From: CAYVFC01 sp964450715 | GTDB lineage: Bacteria > Myxococcota_A > Polyangia > Polyangiales > JAFGIB01 | Assembly (NCBI GenBank): GCA_964450715.1 | Contig: CAYVFC010000020.1 | Coordinates: forward strand, 15,292 to 79,291 | Length of the DNA: 64,000 bases | Reading direction: 5' to 3' | Made by a program: the position numbers and the translations under genes | The notes under the pieces: generated by a model | The model's input: the letters and a program-made list of their open reading frames with translations, nothing else | What the model was told of the DNA's origin: nothing | Databases searched by the model: none | Shown here: one piece after another, positions 8,691 to 16,747 of the stretch | Layout of the letters: the number at the start of each line of letters is the position of its first letter | How positions within the stretch are numbered: the stretch's first letter is position 1

Positions 8691-8787
8691 ACGACAGCGA
8701 AGCTCGAGGACGCTTCGAATACGGTCGCGACCCTTTGGTAGAAAAGAAAGTCACTATAATGGCGGGAACTCCTCTACGTCCCGTGCG

Positions 8788-9180
8788 TCAATGGTCGTGT
8801 TCGCGGTGCCCGTGGCCCCCGTGCCCGTGGCCCGGGCAGTTGGGCTCGGTGGCGCGGCGAAGCTTGCCCTCGCGGAACCGGCGTATCGCTTCCACCGCGG
8901 AGATCTCATCCGCGTAGAAGACGCCGATTCCGGCATTCGAGAGCTTACGGAATGCCGAGGGCCCGATGTAACGCACGATGATCGCGTCGATCTCCGTTTG
9001 AGAGAGCACGTCCGCGGTTCTGGGGCCGGCCCAGTGGATGCACTCCTGCGAGTCCCAGTTCTCGACCGCCCGGTAGCTCTCTTGGTCGGTATCGTAAATC
9101 ACGAAGAAAGCGGCCCGACCGGTGTGCTCGTCCACCGCGCAATCCAGCCACTTTCCGGATGAAGCAACCGCGATCTTCAT
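8788..9180 (-). CDS. NifX/NifB-like (dinitrogenase iron-molybdenum cofactor family) protein with His-rich tail
   Basis: 130 residues starting MKIAVASSGKWLDCAVDEHTGRA, with the family fold pattern FFVIYD..., CIHWAGPRTADVLSQTEIDAIIVRYIGP and AGIGVFYADEISAVEAIRRF. Small NifX-like proteins bind Fe-S or Fe-Mo precursors in nitrogenase systems. Many others sit beside redox complexes with no link to nitrogen fixation, as here. The C-terminus is a Gly/His metal-binding tail (GHGHGGHGHREHDH). The gene is divergent from the sigma-54 activator and close to a second NifX-like gene that opens the redox operon. Confidence 0.85.
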   Translation of the reverse strand: MKIAVASSGKWLDCAVDEHTGRAAFFVIYDTDQESYRAVENWDSQECIHWAGPRTADVLSQTEIDAIIVRYIGPSAFRKLSNAGIGVFYADEISAVEAIRRFREGKLRRATEPNCPGHGHGGHGHREHDH

Positions 9181-9319
9181 TTTCGAAAGGCGCCTAGAGA
9201 ATGTTTTTGGGGCGAAACATCCGGCGTAACGTCAGGGGCTGCCCTCTATTCCTACTCTTATGGCGTTTCCGGCAGAAAATCCAGCTTTCTACAGGGTTCC
9301 CCCCCCCGCGTTTCTTCCG

Positions 9320-9370
9320 GCTGTTCAATATTGTTACTATTGTTTCAAATGGTTGTTTTACTATTGCAAT
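9320..9370. promoter_or_regulatory. AT-rich repeated region upstream of the sigma-54 activator
   Basis: TTACTATTG is repeated at 9334-9342 and 9358-9366, exactly 24 bp apart, with TGTTTC at 9341-9346 between them. TGTTTC is the half-site seen in the palindromic array at 11061-11090. The local AT content contrasts with the coding flanks. This may be the activator's own promoter or an autoregulatory site. Confidence 0.35.
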
Positions 9371-9480
9371 ATTGCTGGTTTCGGGGTATAGAATGAAAAA
9401 CCGCTGGCGAGCGGGCCGGCGCGTTGGACTCGCGCGGTACCTCGCTCTCAGCCAGCAAGAAGAAGAAGAGCAGTCCGAGC

Positions 9481-10833
9481 ATGAAGCCCGAAGGCAACAA
9501 GATGTTCTTTCGGACCGTTCTCGACTCCGTCGCCGACGGGGTCTTCACGGTCGACCGCAACTGGCGTCTGACCTCCTTCAACAAGGCGGCCGAGCGCATC
9601 ACCGGCGTGCCCGCAGAACAGGCGCTGGGCAAGCATTGTTCCGAGGTCTTTCACGCCGACATCTGCGAGCGTCGTTGCGCGTTGCGCCAGTCCATGGAGA
9701 CCGGGGCCGAGTTCATCGACGTACCCGCCCGCATTCTCAATTCCCGCGGGCAGTCGATCCCCATCAGCCTCAGCACCTCGGTCCTGCGCGACGCCGAGGG
9801 AACCATGATGGGAGCGGTGGAGACCTTCCGCGATCTGTCGGCTTTGGAACAGCTGCGGCGGGAGATCAAGCACCAGTACACCTTCGAGGACATCGTGGGA
9901 AAGAGCGAGGCGATGAAGAAGATCTTCGCCTTTCTCCCGGACGTGGCAGAGAGCGATACCACGGTGCTGATCGAGGGCAGCAGCGGTTCGGGCAAGGAGC
10001 TGCTGGCCCGGGCCGTGCACAGCCTCAGCCACCGGCGGAACAAGCCCTTCGTGGCCATCAACTGCGGGGCCCTGCCGGTGAATCTGTTCGAATCGGAGCT
10101 TTTCGGCTACGCGCAGGGTGCCTTTACCGACGCCAAGCGCGACAAGCCCGGACGGCTGGCGCTGGCCGAGGGCGGAACCATCTTCTTCGACGAGGTGAGC
10201 GAGCTGCCGCTCGCTACCCAGGTCAAGTTGCTGCGCGTCTTGCAGGAGCACGAGTTCGAGCCGCTGGGCGGCGTGCGCACGGTGAAGGCCAACGTGCGGG
10301 TGGTGGCGGCGACCAACCGCAAGCTCGCCGAGCTGGTGAGCGACGGCCGGTTCCGGGACGATCTCTACTTCCGCCTGGCGGTAGTACGGCTGACCATTCC
10401 TGCGCTGAGCGAACGCCGGGAAGACATCCCCTTGCTGGTCGAGCATTTCATCCAGCGCTTCAACGCCAAGCGGGGCAAGAAGATCTCCGGCGTCACGCCC
10501 ATGGTGATGGAGCTGTTGATGCGCCACGGGTTTCCGGGAAACGTACGCGAGCTGGAGAATATCATCGAGTACGCCTTCGTGCTCTGTCACAACGGCCTCA
10601 TCGACGTGCGTCACCTGCCGGAAGACATCCAACCGAGCCGCGGTCGCGAATCCGAAGACGACGGAAACGGCTCCCGGCTCAAGGTCGCCGAGGCCGACGT
10701 GATCCGCTCGGCGCTGAAGAACAACCGCGGTCACCTGGGAAAGACCGCGAAGGAGCTGAGCCTGAGCCGGACGACTCTGTGGCGCAAGCTGAAAAAGCAC
10801 GAAATCGCCGTGCGCGGTTATAAAACCGTCTGA
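9481..10833 (+). CDS. PAS-domain sigma-54-dependent transcriptional activator (Fis family)
   Basis: 450 residues: a PAS domain (about 7-115) with a Cys set C53, C62, C66 (KHCSEVF..DICERRC); an AAA+ domain (130-365) with Walker A GSSGSGKE, Walker B GGTIFFDE and the sigma-54 contact loop as GAFTDA rather than GAFTGA; and a C-terminal Fis-type helix-turn-helix (LGKTAKELSLSRTTLWRKLK). There is no receiver domain, so the PAS itself is the likely sensor, perhaps of redox state or metal. ATG 9481 was chosen; a TTG 19 codons upstream is in frame. A fitting binding array and sigma-54 promoter precede the Tmc/Hmc operon downstream, its probable target. Confidence 0.92.
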   Translation: MKPEGNKMFFRTVLDSVADGVFTVDRNWRLTSFNKAAERITGVPAEQALGKHCSEVFHADICERRCALRQSMETGAEFIDVPARILNSRGQSIPISLSTSVLRDAEGTMMGAVETFRDLSALEQLRREIKHQYTFEDIVGKSEAMKKIFAFLPDVAESDTTVLIEGSSGSGKELLARAVHSLSHRRNKPFVAINCGALPVNLFESELFGYAQGAFTDAKRDKPGRLALAEGGTIFFDEVSELPLATQVKLLRVLQEHEFEPLGGVRTVKANVRVVAATNRKLAELVSDGRFRDDLYFRLAVVRLTIPALSERREDIPLLVEHFIQRFNAKRGKKISGVTPMVMELLMRHGFPGNVRELENIIEYAFVLCHNGLIDVRHLPEDIQPSRGRESEDDGNGSRLKVAEADVIRSALKNNRGHLGKTAKELSLSRTTLWRKLKKHEIAVRGYKTV

Positions 10834-10850
10834 GGAGGGAGGGGGCAAAC

Positions 10851-10893
10851 CCCTCCCCTACGGGTCATACATCAGCGAACCCGTAGGGGAGGG
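10851..10893. repeat. Hairpin with perfect 15-bp arms after the activator gene
   Basis: CCCTCCCCTACGGGT (10851-10865) and ACCCGTAGGGGAGGG (10879-10893) form a perfect stem with a 13-nt loop, starting 17 bp after the activator stop codon. The flanking CCTTGCGCCCGCCC recurs at 36473-36602, so it is a dispersed element that may double as a terminator. Confidence 0.7.
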
Positions 10894-11060
10894 CCTTGCG
10901 CCCGCCCGGGAAGCGCGCGGCGCAATTTCGATGGGCACGTTCCCCTCCAATCGAAATGACCTGTGAATAAGGCGTATATAACGACTATAACGATCGGACT
11001 TTCGGGCTTATAGCGCGTTCGGGGAATCGATGCGAACAATCATCACGCTTTTGAAAACCT

Positions 11061-11090
11061 GAAACATTCCATTGTTTCGCATGGGAAACA
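11061..11090. promoter_or_regulatory. Candidate activator binding array: three half-sites with 12-bp spacing
   Basis: GAAACA (11061-11066), TGTTTC (11073-11078) and GAAACA (11085-11090) alternate in orientation at an exact 12-bp period, giving two overlapping palindromes with 6-bp gaps. The array is about 215 bp upstream of the GG-N10-GC promoter, a normal distance for a sigma-54 enhancer site. Confidence 0.6.
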
Positions 11091-11301
11091 TTTTTCGCGT
11101 TTTTTTGCCAGTAAACATCCGCGCGGAGCGGTTTTTTTTCGAGAAGACGTTCGGAACCTGCGCGGCGATCGCGAACCCGTGCTAGACGCGTCGACCGCGA
11201 ATCGTCTTTACTGATGGTTTTGAACTCAGAATTAGCCATGAAACGGTAACCCGTATCGGTTGGGTTTTACGGGCTATTCCGTTCTTCGTACGTGCCCGGA
11301 G

Positions 11302-11320
11302 TTGGGCGAGCTTCTTGCAT
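11302..11320 (+). promoter_or_regulatory. Candidate sigma-54 (-24/-12) promoter of the Tmc/Hmc operon
   Basis: TTGGGCGAGCTTCTTGCAT has GG at 11305-11306 and GC at 11317-11318, separated by exactly 10 bp, and a good TTGCA -12 box. The -24 box is off consensus after the GG. The first gene begins 100 bp downstream at 11420. Confidence 0.55.
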
Positions 11321-11419
11321 CCCCTTTCCAGTAGCGCGTCCGATCGTTTCATACCGTACCGACGGTGAGCGCGATGTTGGCCTGGAAGTTGCTACGGCCG
11401 GCGCAGGAGAGCGTTTGCG

Positions 11420-11767
11420 GTGAAGATAGCGATACCCCGCTTTGGCGAATCCGTGGCCCCTTGCTTCGAGTACTCGGCCACCATCGCCATCTTCACCGTC
11501 GAGAATGGAAAGGTGATAGCACAAAAGGATTTTGCTCTGCAGAGCCAGCAGGAGTTCGATCGCGTGCGTCTGTTGCGCGACCAAGGCGTGGATACGCTGA
11601 TCTGCGGAGGCGTGCGGGACCGCTTCGAGGACATGATCCAGGCCCTGGGTATCCAGGTGATCTCCTGGGTCTCGGGCGACGTCGATGATCTGCTCGACAA
11701 GTTTCTGCGCGGAAAGCTCACGCCCGGGACCGGTCGACTGGGATACCCCGGGAAAAGGTCCGGCTGA
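11420..11767 (+). CDS. NifX-like (dinitrogenase iron-molybdenum cofactor family) protein, first gene of redox operon
   Basis: 115 residues from a GTG start: MKIAIPRFGESVAPCFEYSA, then FDRVRLLRDQGVDTLICGGV and LGIQVISWVSGDVDDLLDKFL. This is the standard small NifX/NifB C-terminal-type fold. It is a paralogue of the protein at 8788-9180 but lacks the His tail. It is separated by 47 bp from the TmcD gene and lies downstream of the proposed sigma-54 promoter. Role unknown: possibly Fe-S cluster handling for the complex encoded behind it (inference from position). Confidence 0.85.
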   Translation: MKIAIPRFGESVAPCFEYSATIAIFTVENGKVIAQKDFALQSQQEFDRVRLLRDQGVDTLICGGVRDRFEDMIQALGIQVISWVSGDVDDLLDKFLRGKLTPGTGRLGYPGKRSG

Positions 11768-11814
11768 AAGGACAAACCGGTGTTGCCGTTCGAGGAGCGG
11801 CAAGGAGAGGCTCG

Positions 11815-13074
11815 ATGCCCAACCAGGAAAATTGGAACTGGGGCACGGAAAAGAAGCTCGTGGCCGACCTGAACGAGGTTCGATCCAAGTTCGCCATCGT
11901 CTACGAGCTGGTGGCCAGCCCGGACGGCGAACGCATTGCCGTGCCGGTGGCGCAAGAGGTCGACAATCTGCAGGTATGCGTGAACGGCGAGACGTGGGAG
12001 GACGTGTTCGAGAAGGCGTGGAACCTGCTGTTCACTCCGGACTCTCGGCTCATCGCTCTGGTGCGCGTGGACGACGAGTGGACGGTGGCGGTGGAGGGCC
12101 AGCTCTGGGAGGATCGCTACGAGTTCGCTTGGAACGTGAAGCTCAACCCGGCGGGCGACGCCATCGCCGTGCAGGTCAAGAACGGTGGGAAGTACTCGCT
12201 CTGCCTGAACGGCCAGGCCTGGGAGCAGGGGTTCCTGTCGCTGCGGGACTACGCGCTGAGCCCGGACGGCAAGCGCATGGCGGCCACCGTCCAGGTAGAG
12301 GAGCTGCCCGAGGCCGATATCTTCAAGTTCCTGCAGGGGACCTGGAGCGTCGTCGTCGATGGAACCGTCTGGAAGAAGACCTACCTCAATACCTATGCGC
12401 CCGTCTTCAGTCCAGACAGCAAGAGCGTGGCGGCCGAGGTTCGTACCGATGCCACCGCGTACACCATCGGCAGGGACGAGACGCTGTGGGAGCAGAGCTT
12501 CCCGGCCGTCTGGGAACCGGTCTTCCGCAACGGCAGCGTGCTGGCTCCGGTCCGTCAAAAGGGCGCCTGGACCCTGGCCGAGAACGGCAAGCCGATCTGG
12601 AACAGCGCCTACTTACAGCTGTGGAAGCTCACCTTGAGCCCGGACGGCAAGCGCATCGCGGCGGTGGCGGCCCCCAGCTACGGCAGGTGGACCATCGCGG
12701 TCGACGACAAGCCCTGGGAGCGGACCTTCGGCGACATGGTCCTGTCCCCCGTCTTCTCGCCCAACTCGAGCCGCGTCGCCGCCGTCGTTAAAAAGGACAA
12801 CCGCTGGACGATCGCGGTCGACGGGACACCCTGGTCCGAGAGCTTCGACATGATCTGGGACCCCGTCTTCAGCCCGGACGGCAAGCGGGTGGCCGCCAAG
12901 GTGGACAGAAGGGGCAGCTACGCGCTGGCCGTGGACGGCCGGGTAGGCTCCCGCTCCTTCGAGCAGCTCTGGGACCCGACCTTCAGCCCGGACGGCAGCA
13001 AGATGCTCATCAGGGGCGTTGAGCAGGGCAAGTACTTCCGCGAAGTCGTCCCTGTATCCGAAGTAGCGAAATAA
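11815..13074 (+). CDS. tmcD: TmcD-like Trp-rich beta-propeller electron-transfer subunit
   Basis: 419 residues built of about nine repeats of the form FSPDGKRVAAxV...WTIAVDGxxWExxF, each about 45 residues and rich in Trp, which implies a WD40-like propeller. The opening MPNQENWNWGTEKKLV and the repeats fit TmcD of the Desulfovibrio Tmc transmembrane complex. No signal peptide is seen, so it should be cytoplasmic, next to the CCG Fe-S subunit. AAGGAGAGG precedes the start. It is followed 15 bp later by the membrane cytochrome gene, matching the tmcC-tmcD neighbourhood although the order is reversed. Confidence 0.85.
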   Translation: MPNQENWNWGTEKKLVADLNEVRSKFAIVYELVASPDGERIAVPVAQEVDNLQVCVNGETWEDVFEKAWNLLFTPDSRLIALVRVDDEWTVAVEGQLWEDRYEFAWNVKLNPAGDAIAVQVKNGGKYSLCLNGQAWEQGFLSLRDYALSPDGKRMAATVQVEELPEADIFKFLQGTWSVVVDGTVWKKTYLNTYAPVFSPDSKSVAAEVRTDATAYTIGRDETLWEQSFPAVWEPVFRNGSVLAPVRQKGAWTLAENGKPIWNSAYLQLWKLTLSPDGKRIAAVAAPSYGRWTIAVDDKPWERTFGDMVLSPVFSPNSSRVAAVVKKDNRWTIAVDGTPWSESFDMIWDPVFSPDGKRVAAKVDRRGSYALAVDGRVGSRSFEQLWDPTFSPDGSKMLIRGVEQGKYFREVVPVSEVAK

Positions 13075-13089
13075 ACGAGGGAGTCGAAC

Positions 13090-13737
13090 ATGTACGAATT
13101 TACGAGCGGTCCGTTGGTCTGGGTGGCCTTCATCGGGCTCATCGGTGGCACCCTGTATAAGCTCGTATCCATGGCCCAGCTGGCCCGGCGGGAAAAGACA
13201 GTGTTCCCCACCATGAGCCAGAAGTTCGGGTTGCGCTCGCTGCTGCACTGGGTGATCCCCTACAACAGCACCAACATGAGGCTGCGGCCCTATTTCACCG
13301 CCATATCCTTCACCTTCCACTTCTGCCTGCTGGTCACCCCGCTGTTTGTGATGGGACACGCGGTGCTCTGGCAGCGCTCCTGGGGGCTCAGCTGGTGGAG
13401 CCTGCCGCCGCTGCTCGCGGATGTCATGACCCTGGCGGTGGTGGTGTCGGGCCTGCTCTTCCTGCTCCGGCGCATCGCCGCGCCCGAGGTACGAAACGTC
13501 ACCACCTGGAAGGACTACGCCATCCTGCTGCTGGTCATCTCCCCCTACGTGACGGGCTTCATCGCCCACCAGCAATGGCTACCCTACCAGGGCACCATCA
13601 TCGTGCACATCCTCTGCGGGGTGGCCTGGATGATCGCCATCCCCTTCACCCGTCTGGCTCACATGATCTGGTTCGCCTTTTCCCGGGCCTACATGGGGAG
13701 CGAGTTCGGCGCGGTGCGCAACGCGCGCGACTGGTGA
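13090..13737 (+). CDS. tmcC: TmcC/HmcE-type membrane cytochrome b subunit
   Basis: 215 residues with about five membrane segments (from 6-25, 70-95, 110-130, 145-160 and 175-200) and His residues placed in them (FHFCLLVTPLFVMGHAV, IIVHILCGVAWM). This is the pattern of NarI-like two-heme cytochromes b. Length fits TmcC/HmcE. It should pass electrons across the membrane between periplasmic hemes and the cytoplasmic CCG protein encoded next. GAGGGAGTC precedes the ATG. Confidence 0.85.
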   Translation: MYEFTSGPLVWVAFIGLIGGTLYKLVSMAQLARREKTVFPTMSQKFGLRSLLHWVIPYNSTNMRLRPYFTAISFTFHFCLLVTPLFVMGHAVLWQRSWGLSWWSLPPLLADVMTLAVVVSGLLFLLRRIAAPEVRNVTTWKDYAILLLVISPYVTGFIAHQQWLPYQGTIIVHILCGVAWMIAIPFTRLAHMIWFAFSRAYMGSEFGAVRNARDW

Positions 13738-13784
13738 GTCGGCGAGGACGCCCGGCGAGAACGGAAACACGAGAGGCAAGAAAC

Positions 13785-15104
13785 ATGGCTGATCTAGTTG
13801 ATAGTGCGGTCGTCGATCCTGGCCTGGACGAGGCGATCGTCAAGCTGACCCCGGAGCGCATCGAGCAGGTCATCCGGCACGTCCTGGACAACGAGAGCGC
13901 CGCCCGCATGAAGGTCTACCTGGAGACCTGCGTGCGCTGCGGTCTCTGCTCCGAGGCCTGCCACACCTATCTTTCCCGTAACCGCGACCCGGACTTCGCG
14001 CCGGTGGCCAAGGTTAAGGACACGCTCTGGGAGATGGTGAAAAAGAACGGCCGGGTGAACGGAGATACGCTGAAGAAATCCGCGCGCATCGCCTTCACCG
14101 AGTGCGGCGCCTGCCGCCGCTGCAGCATGTACTGCCCCTTCGGCATCGACATCGCCTACCTGATCATGACCGTGCGCCGCATTTGCCACCTGCTGGGCGT
14201 GGTCCCCCAGTACCTGCAGGATACGGTCAACAGCCACGCGGTCACCATGAACCAGATGTGGGTGCAGCAGGACGAGTGGATCGACACCCTGATGTGGCAG
14301 GAGGAAGAGGCGCGGGACGAGCTTTTGGGCACGCGCATACCGCTGGATAAAGAGGGCGCCGAGATAATGTACTCGGTTATCGCGCCCGAACCGAAGATTC
14401 TGGCCCAGCTGCTCGGCAACATGGCCGTGATCATGCAGGCGGCGAACGTGGACTGGACCATGCCCAGCGCGGATGGCTGGGACAACAGCAACATGGCCAT
14501 GTACTCGGGCGATTTCGAGGTGATGGCCCGAGTCGAGCGCCTGCACTGGGAGAGAGCAGCCGCGCTCAAGGTCAAGCGGGTGGTGATGGGCGAGTGCGGC
14601 CACGCTTTCCGCGGTGCGGTCTACGACGGGCCCAAGTGGCTGGGGTGGAAACGACCGCCCATTCCCATGGTGCACGCGGTGGAGTTCTACTACGAGCTGA
14701 TCAAGAGCGGCCGGCTCAAGATCAAGGAGAAGTTCAAGGAGCCGGTCACCGTCCAGGATCCCTGCAACATCATCCGCGGCCGGGGGCTACACGAGAAGCT
14801 GCGCTACGTGGTCAACGAGCTCTGCGAGGACTTCCGGGATATGGAGCCGCGACACGAGCACAACTACTGCTGCGCGGCGGGCGGCGGCATTATCAACTGC
14901 GGCCCGCCCTGGAAGGTGTCGCGGATGAAGAGCATCAAGGTCAAGGCCGACCAGCTGGCCGCGACCGGCGCTCACATCTGCATCACGCCCTGCCACAACT
15001 GCCACAGCGGTATCGAGGACATCATCGGCTACTACAAGCTGGGAATGCACGTGATCTTCATCAACGAAATCCTCATCAAGGCCATCGAACGACCCGAAGC
15101 ATGA
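13785..15104 (+). CDS. tmcB: TmcB/HmcF-type cytoplasmic Fe-S protein with CCG (HdrD-like) domain
   Basis: 439 residues starting MADLVDSAVV; the open frame extending further upstream is a shadow. Two 4Fe-4S motifs (CVRCGLCSEACH and CGACRRCSMYCP) sit at about residues 48-122. Cys-rich motifs follow: GECGHAFRG, VQDPCNIIRGRG, YCCAAGGG and CITPCHNCHSG. This is the HdrD/GlpC type of non-cubane cluster site. In Tmc and Hmc complexes this subunit faces the cytoplasm and is thought to react with a thiol or menaquinone-linked partner. The stop overlaps the next ATG (ATGA at 15101-15104), which argues for a coupled operon. Confidence 0.9.
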   Translation: MADLVDSAVVDPGLDEAIVKLTPERIEQVIRHVLDNESAARMKVYLETCVRCGLCSEACHTYLSRNRDPDFAPVAKVKDTLWEMVKKNGRVNGDTLKKSARIAFTECGACRRCSMYCPFGIDIAYLIMTVRRICHLLGVVPQYLQDTVNSHAVTMNQMWVQQDEWIDTLMWQEEEARDELLGTRIPLDKEGAEIMYSVIAPEPKILAQLLGNMAVIMQAANVDWTMPSADGWDNSNMAMYSGDFEVMARVERLHWERAAALKVKRVVMGECGHAFRGAVYDGPKWLGWKRPPIPMVHAVEFYYELIKSGRLKIKEKFKEPVTVQDPCNIIRGRGLHEKLRYVVNELCEDFRDMEPRHEHNYCCAAGGGIINCGPPWKVSRMKSIKVKADQLAATGAHICITPCHNCHSGIEDIIGYYKLGMHVIFINEILIKAIERPEA

Positions 15105-16747
15105 GAAAGAGAGAGCATATGGCTGTGCAAATCCATTTCGGGTGCCGTACGGGTTGGGCGCTGTTAGCCACGGGCGGTATCGCCATCGCCCTGGCGGTCG
15201 GTTGCGACGCCCATCCCCTGGATCACCAACGCGATATCGGGCCATCGGTGATCGCGCTCTCGCTGCCGGAGAGCTTCGACGAGCCGGATCGGCCCATCGT
15301 GGAATTCGATCACGCGAGCCACACCGCGGCGCTCGGGAGCGACGGCTGCCAGGCCTGTCACCCGGCCGGAGACGACGGCGCTGTGAGCTTCAAGTTCAAG
15401 CGCCAACAAGAGCTTACGAGCGAAGCCGAGCTGATGGAGCACTACCACTACAACTGCATGAGCTGCCACGAGCAGCGCGGCTCCGCCGGCCAGAGCACCG
15501 GACCGCTCACCTGTGGCGACTGCCATGTAGAGCAGGATGCGGGACGGTCGCTACGCGACGAGATGCGCTTCGACTACTCGCTGCACGGCCGGCACAGCCA
15601 GGCCGAGTCGGACAAGTGCGAGAGCTGCCACCACGTGTACAACGAGCAGAAGCAGGCGCTCGAGTACCAGAAGGGCGCGGAGAGCGCCTGCGCCGACTGC
15701 CACGGCGAGCGGGACGAGGGCAGCAACCCGTCGCTCGGTAACGCATCGCACCGGGCCTGCGTGGGCTGCCATATCGACCGGGCCGAGAAAAGCGGCAAGA
15801 CCGGGCCTCAGTACTGCACGGGCTGCCACGATGCTGCGGACAAGCAACAGAACGTCGAGAAGCTGGCGAAGATACCCCGCATCGAGCGCGACCAGCCCAA
15901 GACGGTCTGGATAGACTCAGAGGCGGGCGAGATGGCCGCGGTGCCCTTCGACCACATCGGGCACGAGCCGCTGACCACTTCCTGCTCCAGTTGCCATCAC
16001 CAGACGCTCGGCGCTTGCGATGAGTGCCACACCCTACGCGGCAGCGAGAAGGGCGAGGGCGTGACGGCGGAGAACGCCTACCACGCGCTTCAATCGAAGC
16101 ACAGCTGCGTGGGCTGCCACGCGCAGCATACCGAGGACAAGGGTTGCGCCGGCTGCCACCACTCGCTCGAGCTTCCGCCGGCCGAATCGGCCTGCGCCAC
16201 CTGCCACACCGGCAAGCCCTCGGCGCCGGTGATGAGCTCTCCCGCACCCGAGCAGGTGGCCATGTCCGAGGCCGGCTCGGCCGCGCCGCCTCCGGAAATG
16301 GAGGTGCAACCGGCGATGACGCCGCCGCCCGCTTCCGCTATCCCCGTCTTCGAGGAGGTGCAGCTGAGCCCGCTGCCCGCCTACTCGGACGACTTCCCGG
16401 AAACGGTGACCATCGACGCCATCCAGAGCGAGTACAAGCCCTCGGTCCTGCCCCACGGAAAGATCGTGGCTGCGCTCGACCGGCAGGTTCGCCAGAGCAA
16501 GCTGGCCAAGCGCTTCCACGAAAAGACCGAGGTGCTCTGTTCGGGCTGCCATCACCAGACGCCGACGGGCGTCCGGCCCCCGGCCTGCGGGTCGTGCCAC
16601 GCGGACGCGGCACACCCCACCCGCGACAAGCCGGCGCTCAAGGCCGCCTACCATCTGCAGTGCATCGAGTGCCACCAGAAGATGAGCATCGAGGCGCAGG
16701 GTTGCACGGATTGCCACGAAAAGGCCTCCGGGGAGGTGGTGAAATGA
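15101..16747 (+). CDS. hmcA: 16-heme c-type cytochrome (HmcA-like), possibly lipid-anchored
   Basis: 548 residues with exactly 16 CxxCH heme motifs. Twelve lie in the first part, followed by a Pro/Ala-rich linker of about 100 residues and four more at the C-terminus. Heme number and length match high-molecular-weight cytochrome HmcA of Desulfovibrio (about 545 residues, 16 hemes). The signal peptide ends IALAVGC (Cys35), which could be a lipobox and would tether it. ATG 15101 overlaps the previous stop; ATG 15119 is an in-frame alternative. The protein should shuttle electrons between periplasmic hydrogenase or formate donors and the membrane complex (family knowledge). Confidence 0.93.
   Translation: MRKREHMAVQIHFGCRTGWALLATGGIAIALAVGCDAHPLDHQRDIGPSVIALSLPESFDEPDRPIVEFDHASHTAALGSDGCQACHPAGDDGAVSFKFKRQQELTSEAELMEHYHYNCMSCHEQRGSAGQSTGPLTCGDCHVEQDAGRSLRDEMRFDYSLHGRHSQAESDKCESCHHVYNEQKQALEYQKGAESACADCHGERDEGSNPSLGNASHRACVGCHIDRAEKSGKTGPQYCTGCHDAADKQQNVEKLAKIPRIERDQPKTVWIDSEAGEMAAVPFDHIGHEPLTTSCSSCHHQTLGACDECHTLRGSEKGEGVTAENAYHALQSKHSCVGCHAQHTEDKGCAGCHHSLELPPAESACATCHTGKPSAPVMSSPAPEQVAMSEAGSAAPPPEMEVQPAMTPPPASAIPVFEEVQLSPLPAYSDDFPETVTIDAIQSEYKPSVLPHGKIVAALDRQVRQSKLAKRFHEKTEVLCSGCHHQTPTGVRPPACGSCHADAAHPTRDKPALKAAYHLQCIECHQKMSIEAQGCTDCHEKASGEVVK

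Noticed and set aside
8788..11767. NifX-like genes taken as a sign of nitrogen fixation
   Set aside because: No nifHDK, nifE, nifN or nifB gene is in the window, and the family is common beside other redox systems.
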